Of a stretch of DNA of 55,525 nt, positions 36,216 to 48,900 are shown in pieces. This DNA is from Phoronis australis. Lineage: Eukaryota; Phoronida; Phoronidae. How positions within the stretch are numbered: position 1 is the first letter of the stretch; each line of letters starts with the position of its first letter. The stretch lies in the NCBI GenBank assembly GCA_002633005.1, contig NMRA01000850.1:1-55525 (forward strand), read 5' to 3'. Under the pieces are notes generated by a model. That model worked only from the letters and a program-made list of their open reading frames with translations, had not been told where the DNA came from and did no database searches. The position numbers and the translations under genes are program-made.

Positions 36216-36983
36216 TTATTTTCTTGCCACCATCTCACACTGTTCTCTCTCCCAAATGTTCGTATTGTTGTCGTAACCACAACCGTCATCAGGAGTCTCT
36301 TCATAATCCAGACCACGTTCCTAGAGAAACAAAATAGGGTAAAATTGTTTTCACGTGTAACTTTGCCCAAAATTAAGCTAACGTTAGCCAAGTTTGGACA
36401 TTTTCTAAGGTCGTATCCTATGTAAACTCAAAGGCCTCAGCCTGTGCTGATCTGCAATAAAATGGAAACGTCACAAAATAATACTATCTGAATACCCTCC
36501 CTATAGTCATTTAGAAAGAGTCTGAACCAGGCGTGCGTTCCGTAGACGCAGGAACCTCGCGAAAACAAGATCTCTCGGGATGTTGCGATGTAGTACAGCC
36601 AAGCGAAGCACGTCTGCACACTATGTCTTCTTTGGCGAGATTCTTACCAAATAAGGAATCTAGAATCATCTTAAAATAAAATGAGACGCCTGAAACATTT
36701 CTTGATGACCGCACAAAAGCAAACAGAACGTTCATTTTACTTCAGTCATTGTGAGAGACATTGTGCGACTCTCGGGTACGTCGGTGGTTCACGACAATCA
36801 GAAACACTAAGGCCCGTTTTGAGAGGTATTGAGATTTTTTCTCTCATGATAGACCTACCTGCAAAACATCATTTTCATATCCACAGCATCTATTGAATTT
36901 GCTCCTGCATCTTTGCGGAAAACAGCAACAAAATTTGTCGTAAAGTGATACGAGATAAGCGGGATTGACCTTGTTTGATAAAC
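36216..36983 (-). other. Cys-rich, acidic C-terminal tail exons of the SLC5 protein
   Basis: Exon 14 (36859..36983) follows the last membrane segment and encodes LVSLYDKFCCCFPQRC then RCCGY: six cysteines between residues 564 and 579, near the membrane face. Exon 15 (36216..36320) encodes an acidic tail (LDYEETPDDGCGYDNN) ending EMVARK. Juxtamembrane Cys clusters are often palmitoylated; that is an inference here. It does not end in a PDZ ligand of the SLC5A8 kind. Confidence 0.75.
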
Positions 36984-39900
36984 CTGAAAAAACGAAAGCA
37001 AAAAGCTGGGAGAGTTCACAATTTTTCTATTGATATCTCATTGGCGAAATTTTATCCAGCGAAAGTTTTAATGTACTTTCTGTATACATATTTAAAATTT
37101 TCAAAATACTTTCGTCCATATCAAAATTTTGTGTCCGATAAAAATATTATTTTTAAGGAAATTGTCATCGACTTGTATAATATTAGAGAACTACTTCCAT
37201 GATAAATAGCAACTTCAAGGTTATTGTGAAAGTCATATTTTAGTTCGACCACACTGGAAGATAAATTGTGTCTACTTGTAAATACCACGAAGACCCCACA
37301 AGCCATCGTTATAGAAAGAGAAAACGGAAAAAATTCAAAACACTTTTCAGAATCAAATTGAAGTTCAAAACATTCTTTCAGTGTGCAGGACCATAAAAAT
37401 ATCGTTACAAAACCAGCACTTTCACTTCATATAACACTATGTGATACTCATAGATTCATAAACAGCTCCTCAGTAGTATTTCGTACCATACTATAAGAAC
37501 GAATCATGCGCCAGCAAAATTTTAATCTACTAATAATCATGCAAGGAGCATTTTTCTTACCATTCAGGAGCACGTGAACATCCAGGAGCATGTGAACCCT
37601 CACAGTAATGACGAAGGCTTAGTATTGAGCAACGCCTCGCCAATATTCTGCACATTCTGTTTAAATGCGATGAAATATTTGTAGTCACCAGTGCCCGGTT
37701 GCATGAAACAGTCCCAAATAGTTACTGAACTAAGTTTACTATTTTTTGCCTATTTGTGTCTTTCTTTACAGACAGATGAAATCATTTTGTATCATTTCAT
37801 TTTCATTATGAGCCCCTCTTTGATTAACGACATTTTTTAATAATGGAACTAAAAACTGCCCTGAATTCAATGAAAACAAATAGGGACTAAGACCTTAAGT
37901 TAGGAGCGTTGTATGAAAAGATTTCTTTTTATTTTCGATAAAATTTAGAATTCAACGTCGAGTTCACCCTCGATTTGTATCAAAGCCAAGGCTGACTTAC
38001 ATAGTAATGAATCTAAAACAGCACAAGAAATGATTAACAGTGTTTTCACAAGTCTGCAAACACCCAGTAAACTTAGGGAACTTAGTCGAGTCCCTATTGG
38101 GGACTGTTTCATGCACCCGGGCACAGATCTCAGATCGCTACCAAAGATTCACCATCTGACTAACCTTCTTGCTTCAAGAGAATGACGTCATTATTTCCAT
38201 GGTCACGTGCTCCTGGGCGGTCTCGTCTTCGTGGTATGACATTTATTTGTACATTTTGCTTGCGTTCATATTTTGTGGTACGTTAAGGTTTTTCTGTACC
38301 ACAGTTTATTGGTGTAAGTGATATATACTTTTTGTACATGTTATAACTCCTGGAATAAATCAGGAAATGTAGATTTATCTTGTTTTGGGCATTATTTTAA
38401 TTTCTTCAGAGCAAAATAAGTGTTTTGATAAAAAAGTTTGCGAAACGCTCTATTGGTAACCAAAATACTCCTGACGAATCGTTTGTAAACTTGACCAACA
38501 TGTGTGAAAAACTGGAATATTTCAATTCCTGGTTCATACTTTATTTAAATGCAGTTTGCAAGAGCCTCGTTTTCAACAGAACCTACCTGTGCACGCGCTT
38601 ATTAATAAACCGATGATGATGGTAGATAAAGCTCCGAGAAAGGGAAGCCACAGATAGGAGATGGTATAGATCTTATTGAATCCAGTACTGGAATTAAATA
38701 CCCGTATATATGTAGTATGTCAGAAAACGTTTGCAACTTTAGGAAGCAAAAACAGAACAATACGTCAATCTCCGAAGACCGTAACATATAGAGATAGAGG
38801 CTTTCAAGAAGTGGCGACTGATCACCGGATACAGTTCAAATGCACCACGTCTAACCACATACATTGTAAAAGGACCTTTTCGAGAAGTCAAAGATTTTCC
38901 TCTATGCATGTGCCACCGGCTACGAAGGCGAAATACCTTGCGTAAAACCTAGTGGGAATAACTCATCAGCTTCCACTGCATCCTTAAACTCTCGCATTGG
39001 ACTTATATACGAATTTAGCCGGCAGAAGTTCACAATTCGTTCTACAATATTTCCTTCCACTTCACTTTAATTAAAATGAAATTAAACGTTAACCACTTTA
39101 GTCAAAACTTCCGATTCGTCCGCTTTCTGAGTCATAAGACAACTCCTACGCTAACATTTGGGGGGTTTGTTACCCCAACGCCTAAGCAAGCTTAATCCAG
39201 ACTGTGACTAACCTGTCCTAATCGATTCACAAATTTACGTGGATTAGCCACGCTGTTGACGAAATTCCAATCGCTAATTTATTATTTTTTTAATGTACCG
39301 ATTTTAAAAATTCGAAGACGGCTAATATTTTCTTTTCAATCTTAAAGTAGCCATGTTAGTGGTTTGCCTGTCTTATGCTTTGTTTCAATTTTTAATTTGA
39401 AACCCTTACACTCAACAGGCGCGTTGGTTTAAGACTTCAATTACCTCTTCTAATCCACATTCAGGTAAGCTCATGAATAGCGACTAGCTCACTTCAATTC
39501 ATGACGGCGACATCGAGCCTTTGCCGATGACTTTGTTAAAAATTCTGGGGTAAACATGGCACTTTTCATCGTCCACTTGCGTGCAAATCCTGTTAGCATA
39601 AGATTTGGCTAATGGTCAAGGTCATCGTGGTAGGTCAATCAAATAAATCTAGTCAAATTTGTTTAAGTAATTGGCTTGGCATGCTGTCTTTGTAAAGGCA
39701 GACACTACTTTAACCGATGAGAGGTTATTTAGCCAAGACATTCTCTTGTTCTTTTAAGATGACCTTTGTCATTGTTGGATTATAGCCACACACATTTACT
39801 CGAATACACCTTGTTCTTATTTACAGCCTGTGTAGACTTATCGGTTCCTGAAAACAGTGATTCAAAGCGGTTGTGTAAACAGTTGTCCACCGTGTCTCTA

Positions 39901-42900
39901 TTGGCAGCAGATGTTTACCCAACCTGTTTTGTGCTTTGCCGAGTTCTGAGAATGACCAAATGTTTTTTTTTTTCATTTCTTTCAAAACAACATCAACGTT
40001 TTCAGTAACAAGCAGAATACTAATTTAGCCTATCAAGTTTTATCTTCTGATGGTGCACCAACAAAATGGTCGCCACAGCGGGATGGCCATACATTGGCTT
40101 GACAGTATTGATGGTAAAAGATTCATCACAATTACTTGCAAGGCTGTACTTTACAAAGTGTGCCCGATGTTCTAATAAGATTCAATTGATTCTCTAAATT
40201 GTTGAATAGAAATGAAAGATATTTTTAAACGCAAAATGTCCATTAGAGGGACAAAAACTGGGACAAGCAACAGAGAGGTCTCAAAACATAACAATAGATT
40301 ACATTTGAGTATTATCCGCAGCCGATGTGACGTTAACCGTCGTCCAGCTGAGCGTTGTTTCTGGAGTATTCAAGATAAGTTGACTTGAGTTGACTATACC
40401 CGCTGTGCAGTTTTCTGTGACCGTGGACAGGTAAGTGACGTGCTTTGGAAGGCTGAAATAGGCGCCGAAGCTGATCCACAGAGGCAGAACCAGGCCAAAA
40501 ATTCCTCCAATCACGACGCCCTACAATCAATGTCAGGAACCTTACTCGGATGTTGGCCACGGTTTCGCATAAAACGGACACCGGCGATGAGCTGTGAATC
40601 TCCATTAAAATGTCGTTTATGTGTACCCCCAAATCCCAGGATTGTTCATTAAGAAACATTACGCAAGGGTTCAATTCCTCCCCAGCCACAGCGTGCGTAC
40701 TGTACTATTATATTGTTTTGGCGTACTCAAAATACATCCGACATTTTAAAAGTAAGACGCATGCGCGAATTGTAAAGTTGTTTATGAACTGCTAACGACT
40801 GTCGTTTTACGCTCATCGTTTTACGATGGTTATTTCACGCTCGTTGTTGAGCGTATTTTACTCTCGTCTATTACGAGAGCGTAAGTTAACGGGCGCACTA
40901 CTTTTTCAGAGCTCACATGACCTGATATCTAATCTCTCATTGGTTATGACAATTACGCCCGTAAAACTCAGGCGTGAAAAGCCAGCGTATTATATCGTTG
41001 TCCGCTGGGAAATAACTGACGACAGTCGCACACTCTCCCCTAGTGGCAAACGATACACTAATTACATTTTCACAGATATGATTATGATGCGGGACATCGG
41101 AAATTGACACCTAGTTGTCAGTAACTATTAATTTGTGCATTTGTAAATTACGAAAACTAACGTGAGAGCCGTGCCAAGTTAGTACCAAGGGCAGGTAAAA
41201 TATTACGTTGTCAAAGATAATTTAATACTTGTTGATTTCAAATATTTCTATTACATAGAACTATGAAAAAACACTAATTATTGTTAGAAAGTGTAATTGT
41301 TGTTATATATTCAGAATGCACCACAGTAAATCATGTCAACTTTTTTCTCCCTAGTTTCTCTGAATGTTGGTTGGACGTCCAAGTTGTGCGTGGAATTTAC
41401 ATACATGTCCTTTGTTTGAATTTAAAATCGCACAGTTCCTGGAAATGTAAACACTAATAGTGTCTCTAAAAACTTACCCATTGGTTGACGCAAGGAAAGA
41501 ATGCACCTAAAATGAACAAGCCCAAGAGTGTTCCTGCCGTGGCACCATTGAAACTGTACGAAGCCTGAAATAGAACGCGTATCGCCCTGTGCACGCACTC
41601 GAAATCATATACGAAAATCGGACTGTGCAGACATAGGTCCGATTATCGTATACGATTTCCTTTGTGTCAATCGAGGAGTTGGAACAAAACCGGTTGTGCT
41701 CTATTTCAACAAACAAATCGTATACGACTTTTTAGATCCAAAAGTCGCCTCGGAACATTTACCTACGCACCCCGATGACGATGAAACTTTCTTTAATACC
41801 ATTTTACTGGATTTGTATTAAAGCTCAACTCTATTCATATTGACTGTTTTTGAAGAAACCTGACAACAGATGGGGGCGGCGACAAAAACGATGACGAAGG
41901 AGATTACCTGAACCAGTTGTCCCTTAAATGTCGACGCCAAGAAAGCCATTCCAACGGCTGCGAGACCAAATAAACACACTGCAACGACAAGTACGGTTTA
42001 GCTTCTTCAAGGCATGAAATGCATGAAACAACGAAAATGCAAAAAAGCTTATTTGGTTCTGGTTTAATTTTGTTGAAAATTGAGTGGTTTTGTTTTTTTT
42101 GGTTGCTCACTTCACATACAAGAAAATGTTGATGCGATACAAAACATTTCACTTGCAATATGGCAAATGATCTTTAATCGCAAAAAATAAATATTTTGCA
42201 GGAAAAATGCGCCCCGGGAATGAAAATAAGAACAATAAGATAACTAAACAAAACGATCGAGCTCAGAGAAGTGACAGTAGGACGAGGAGAAACAAAATAT
42301 TTTAAGGACCGTCTTATTGTGTTCTAGAATTTCCAAGAATTTCAAGCGGCAATAACTTTCGTTCAACCAAATTTTGATTTAGACAACTTATATTTGTAAA
42401 ATTTGTTTCACTTTGTTTCTTAGTCAGATGTGGAGTGATATTGCCTTGCAAAGAACTGACTGTCCGTTATTCCTAGATAGCATGCTCGAGATTCCTCGAG
42501 ACCATGCCCGAGGGACACAATGACACGCAGTGGCGAGTCAAGAGCCTGGTCTTGTGCAATAACGAACCGTCAGTTCTTACCAAGTCTAAAAACGACATCT
42601 CTTAATTTGACTAAGGAACACTTTGAGACCAATTTTATGACGACAACTGGTCTAAATTAAAATTTAGTTCTGTGAAGAAGACATGTCATCACGAGTTAAG
42701 TTTTACAGGCCTACCAATGCCTTTGGTGAACAGAGTCTGTTGCAAATCGGACAGAGATCCCAGCTTCTGTTTGAAAATGTCTTCCCAAAGGTTAGCTGCG
42801 ATTGACGAGAGTGCTGAAGACAAAGAGCTGAAAGAAACATGTCGTCCATTCCAGTATGATATATTGATAATACTTTCGATCATCTTTACAATGTCAGAAA

Positions 42901-45900
42901 AATAAGAATAGCATGTTTCTGTGCTCAATCAAGCGACTTATGTTGTTGGAATATACGGGTTAATCAAATGTGAGTACAATTTGTACATTTATAGTAATTC
43001 AAATAATCTCATCTGGCGTTACATCACCACAAAATATGCCGCTAAAAGTTCTGAATATTTTACGAATCATGTAGGAGTTTTTCATTTAGCATTTAAACTC
43101 CTATCTTTGCAACTTAGAATCTTGCAGCAACATTTTATGGATTTTTTTGAGATATTAAAGCGGGGTTTTCGTTAAAATGACCGATGCACAGGGCAAGAAC
43201 ACGCACTCAGTTTCAATTGATTCAACTATTCCCACTAATCGCTGCGCCACCTGCAGGCGGACAGATAACGTACATGACGCCAGCAAAAGGCGCACCAGGC
43301 TCACAACTTGAGAGACACAAAGCATTTCAACTCAGCTGATTCAACTATTCCAACTAATTGATACGCCATCTGTGGGCTGGTAGATAAGGTACATGACGTC
43401 ATCAACAGACTCACAATTTTAGAACCACCAAACACGCATTTCAAGTAATTCAACTATTCCTACTAATCGCTGCGCCACCTGCCCACAGGCAGATAACGGA
43501 CATGACGCCAGCAAAAGGCTCACCATGAGAAAAGCTCGCCTGGTCTCTAGCTACAGCAGTACAGCTCTCGAACTGCTGTTATATTTATTGTTGGTGACAT
43601 TTTTAGATGCTGTACATAATTAGTCTAGTTAAACACAATGTTATGTAATTTTATTGACTGGTGAATAATTAATTAAACGTATTGGTTGTTTACCAAAATT
43701 TGTGACCTCCTAGGAGTGCATGGGAAGTGATTCACCACATGTCTTTTACCAGTTGTGGAATTTTTATAATAACAACTGTGCCTTGTTTTGCTAGTTGTGT
43801 AACTTAAAGTCTTTGAAAACCTGTCAGCTTTAGGGTGAGGCTTTTTGGACAACAAAAATAATCTGTCATTTGTCCATCGGAACTACTCAACTCTTGATTG
43901 TTCTACACCATATTTAGTAATGGATTGGGTTCATTGTTAGAGTCCAGTAACTTTATTCAGAGAATTGTTTTTATGACAGAACTGTTTCAGTTGCGCAATT
44001 ATATGTTCCAGTATAAGTTGGTTATGCAGACGTCACTGGTGTCATCCATTTAAATGAACACCTGTTAGTAGAACAAGACACAAAATAATGTCAGTGTTTA
44101 ATGAAGTTGGCAACTGTTGCCAAGAGAATCTTAGACATTATTAACCTAAATAAGCAATTGTGTTTATTCATAATTTGTATTTTTTCATTTGAATGTGTAA
44201 ACTAAAATGGTCACTACAATGAATTTAACCAAAGTAAACTAATTCTCCATTTTCGTACAGGTATTAAAAGAAACACTCTGAACAAGCTTACTGTACATTT
44301 TATATGCATCCCAAAATGAGACTGAAGCTAAGCAAGGTGGCCTTACAGCTTAGAAATACGCTGATGTCACATTTTTATAAACTTTTCTTTTGTCATGGTA
44401 AAGTACAACCTGTAAATTCATTCGAGAATTCAGGGCCTTTTGTTGCTACCATCATCATTGTGTTCGCTCACAAACTATGTTTTGACTATACATTTTCAGT
44501 CAAACGTTCCACATATGTGCTTGGTTAACAACACTGAAGTGAACAGGTCAAACACACAGTTGTGTCATATGGCAGTAATTGTATTGCTTCAGTTCCTAGA
44601 ATCCCACGTAAATAGTCTGCATGTGTCTTTTTATTCTATTTGTTGTGATACTGTGAGTTGTGACCTACAACCACTTCAGATAGGAACTGAGACTGATTCA
44701 TATGTGACAGTGGAGATAAAACCAGGAAAAATAGATAGGGAATTTCAGTCCCAAGACGGACCACCAAAGTACCCTTCCAACACATTAAAGCTCCGTCATT
44801 AAGAGAAGAGAAAATAGCGATGCATGAACTCAGGGTACCTATAAATAAATGCTCTTTCGTTAATGCCTGTTCTAAATCATCCAGGGTATTTGTTTTATTT
44901 TCTGTAGTTAATGGATTGAAGACAACGAAAAGTAAATATAGCTGTAAACAACAGTTTGCCTACCGGTACATGAAACTTAATTCTTTCTCAAGGAGATCTT
45001 ATCACACACAGAGAAGAGGATCAGATGATGGCAAAAAAGTAACGCAAAATGACAGGAAATGGTGGCAAACTCCCAAAGAATTATATCCTCTCTCACAAAG
45101 TCTTGATTAGCTATAAAATCGCACTTTTGTTTGATTCTTATGACAGCAAATCAAAGTATCCCCTGGCCTTAAAAGTGGCAGTCCCAGGTGGTCTTCTGGT
45201 TGTTTCCTACTTTATTTTAGATTCTGTTGCAGGAAACACGCCTAAAATCTGAAAAACTACAATTCTCCGAAAAAAGCTGTACTCTGAAGTTTCTGAAGAG
45301 TTTTCTATAAATGAAAACAATTTGGTTATGGAAAAAAGTTCATTTCACTAATAAAACTTACTGAGTGGACTAAACAGAAAGAAAAGGTCAAAATTCCAAC
45401 TGCTAAACACTTGATCAACTTAAGAATAATGAAAACAAAAAAATATTAATTTACAGGCGACATTTAAAAATCTTGTTTGAGAAAAAGAAGAATACTCCAC
45501 TCTATATGGAGCGTGAACAACTCAGATTATTCTAGCGCAAAAACAAGTTCCTTGGTTATTTGGACGTAAAGTCATATATAGGTCAGATTCTTCTGCATTT
45601 TCATCAAATTTGTGCATTGCTACAATATTGTAATTTTGTTCCTGTTCTACATCAGTTTGTCATATTCTGATCTACACCACTATACTTCTAATTAAATAAG
45701 TGAAATACAATTACCGTTATTCTGCATCCATGTTATTTTGATCATTGTTTGCAGTTACCTCTGGTGAATGTTAAAGTTTTACAATGTATTCAGTTCCTGA
45801 AATTTTTGTTCAAATTGTGTCTCATTAGTTGCTCGCCACTATTTCTTGTATAAAAAGTTATGAAGAAAGGGAGATTGTTTATTTTATACAAGCTTAGATG

Positions 45901-48900
45901 TTAGAACTATAAGCGGTATTTGATTTTACTGTCTTTTCTTCAAGTTGGACTTTCCTGAGTACTGATTTGATCTGTAGGTTTTGAAAATTTTCCAATGACG
46001 TTGTGTAACTTTTTGTTTAACATCGGTATAAATAATAATGCGATTCTGAGTATATGTTAAAACTGGTATTTCGTGTTTTCATTTGTTTCACTGGTTCATC
46101 TATATAATCCCCGGTGTTCGCATTTACTACAGTAAGCTTGGTTATAAACTGTCCTTTTGGTTTATATCCCTCAAACTGTTTATTAAACTGATGCAGCTGG
46201 TCAAAAGTAGTTCACGTCCATCCGTTCACGTGTGGTTTTGGAGTATGGGTCTGATCTGTCTGTAAGCAATTAGTCCGGTGCTTATTGTACTTAGATATTG
46301 TTTATGATAAGGGTTTTCAGATTTTGAGACTAGGCGAACAATCCTCATGAATTTGAGAGACACCAAATACGCGCATTTCAACAAATTCAACTATTCCCAC
46401 TAATCGCTGCGCCACCTGCAGGCAAGTCAGTGTCACTCATGTCTTTCTTTCTCACAATGCCAGTAATACTTCAGATGGCGCTACAATTGGTAGAGTTAGT
46501 TGAATAGCTCAAAGCTGGACAGATAGGGCTTAGGATTTGTTGGATTCAACTAAAATCAACTAATTCAACTATTCCTAGTAATCGCTGCGCCACCTGCAGG
46601 GGCAGTTTTATAACGAACATGATGGCAGCAACAGGCTTGCATCAGTGGTGATGGCAAAGTTGGGATTAAATGGATACAATTAAACATTCTAACATGTGTG
46701 GTGTTTAGGCCAATGAGGGGATAGAAATATCGCTGGTCGTGTAATATTAAGGTACAAGAATGAAGTGTGATATCTTACGGGCATAAATACGGGAAGTCTC
46801 GAAGTATCTGCACATGCGCATTTACCTTAGAGCCCCGCAGAACAGAGCAGCTACAAAGAGACCCGGAAAGCCAGGGTAGTTGAGGACTTCCATTACAAAA
46901 TATGGAACCAATTGGTTTGGATTGCTGATGTCTCCATTCGCAATAGGGTCGCACCCTTTTTCCACGTAGTAAGCATATATTGGTAATCCTGCCAAGCACG
47001 TTATCGTGACCAATGTAAACAGAAGGGGTATATTTAACAGCACAACTCTGAAATTAAATGCAGAACCTCTGTTGATCTCCCTTTCATATGTCCTTCATGT
47101 CAGGCAAGTTAAATATGCGCGTTTTAATACTTATCCACACCCTTAAATAACGTTTTCTCTAAAGTATGTGTGCAATCTAAAATATACACATCATTGCAAC
47201 CCTGTCTTTCCCCCAGATAAAGGTACACTTTATGGATAGCGCGCGATGTCGTCATCTCGATGAATTAGTGGAAGTCGTTCACGTGCATTGCTGGTTAAGT
47301 ATTGAGCTGCGTTCCGTACGTGTACAATGAAGGAAAAGTTCACGTCCTTATGACATATCGACAAGCATTGCAGGCCAACCACATGATCTTATTACTATTC
47401 ACTCGTGTCTTGCTTCTCGAAGCAGGCCCCCGGTTTATAAACTAGTTAAGTCTACCGAGGGAATCACTGTTAGCAAAGTGACATGGATAAACAAGGATGT
47501 GTCATGTCGTAGCTCGAAGTCCTACATTTCTATAAAGAGCCTACTCTATGATGCGGTACCAGAAAATGGTCAACGAAATCACAACTAAAACATTCCAAAA
47601 AGGATAAAACTTACATTTGTGCTTCCCTTCGTGTCTGTAAGGCACTGTATCTTTGTACAGATGGCTGATTTACACCGTAAACTCCCGTCCATAGAAATGC
47701 TTGAGCGATGACCAGACCCCACGTTGTATGGCGGACAGTTGGGTCGAAGTTGAAACTAGATCAAAGGAAAAATTTTGAATAATACAATGTCATTTATTCT
47801 ACCCTTAAGTACCATGGAGTTTGTAGTGCCCAGTTAGTAAATAAATAACAAACTGTGTTAACATCATCGGTGCTGGATTATCTATTAAGCCAACTAGAAG
47901 GTTAATAGCGAAGCTTGGGTCGCCAATGCAAGGCTTCGCGAGATATTTCCAAGATTACACGGGAAGCAAGTGATCACAATAGCTTTACTCGCAAGTGTCT
48001 TGGATCTAAGGAACGCAGTCCAGGCGTCTCCACAAACAAAATTTATACCGTGCTGCGTGAAAAATTTGCCAGCAGCAGAGGGGGAGGGTGTCACTCAAAA
48101 TTAAAATAGTGAGATGTGGCAACCGGAGAAAGGCAACTGAAATCAAAACAAGGCCAACAGACTTTACCAGTTTAGAAACCCGACACTTTTTTCTGCTTTG
48201 ATCATTGTAACCATCCACAACTTTTGTTTTTGTTTTGGGTTACAAGTCACTAACTTAACGAAAACGACACTCAAAATTGATCGGACAATTCCTTGCCTAG
48301 ATTAGCAAAATGACCACCATTGCAACGATTGGTCGGCCCCGGTAGAATGCTGAATTACGTGTATGGGGGAAGTTCATAGTTTCCGTTTTATAAAAGAAGG
48401 ATTGTCAGCGAATGTGCCAATGTCTTGCTTTACAGGAAACAGCATGGGTTTCGTTTCTGTTTGAAGACTTATTGTTACGAATTAAAAGACAACCAAAGAA
48501 TACACTGTGTCGCCTGCATGTTTCACAATCTTAGAACTAGGACAAGAAGACACAGCGTAAGGCGCGTAACAGTGAGGTTGAATGCACAAGAGCGTGACGT
48601 GTGTACACCAACTTGAATGAACAGTATGGTGAGCAAGCGGTGTTCCTTACTTGAAAAATTCAATTCTTCCTCCGTTGACGTTTATCTCCCAAACTCTTCC
48701 AATTCCTCCAACTTTAATACATCCCTGTGAAAAATTTTTATGAAGAATTAAAGAAATGTCATTAAAGATATACCATTAACAAGTCGTAGTCTCTTCATTA
48801 TGTAAAATTCAACGCATTTAGGATCCATTAAAGATACCGCACAACGGTTTTTTAGGATCATTCAGTGCAGTGTTTGCTCATTTCATTGTGAAACCAGCTC

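Noticed and set aside
40333-40689. Minus-strand 118-aa open frame over SLC5 exon 12
   Set aside because: Wrong frame of the exon; the frame giving GIFGLVLPLW continues in phase with its neighbours.
44304-45252. Three overlapping plus-strand open frames inside SLC5 intron 8
   Set aside because: Different frames, low-complexity composition, no recognisable family and no phase-consistent splicing.
43211-46640. Regular repeats considered as a CRISPR-like array
   Set aside because: Units are 110-120 bp with no short repeat plus unique spacer structure, and the DNA is animal.
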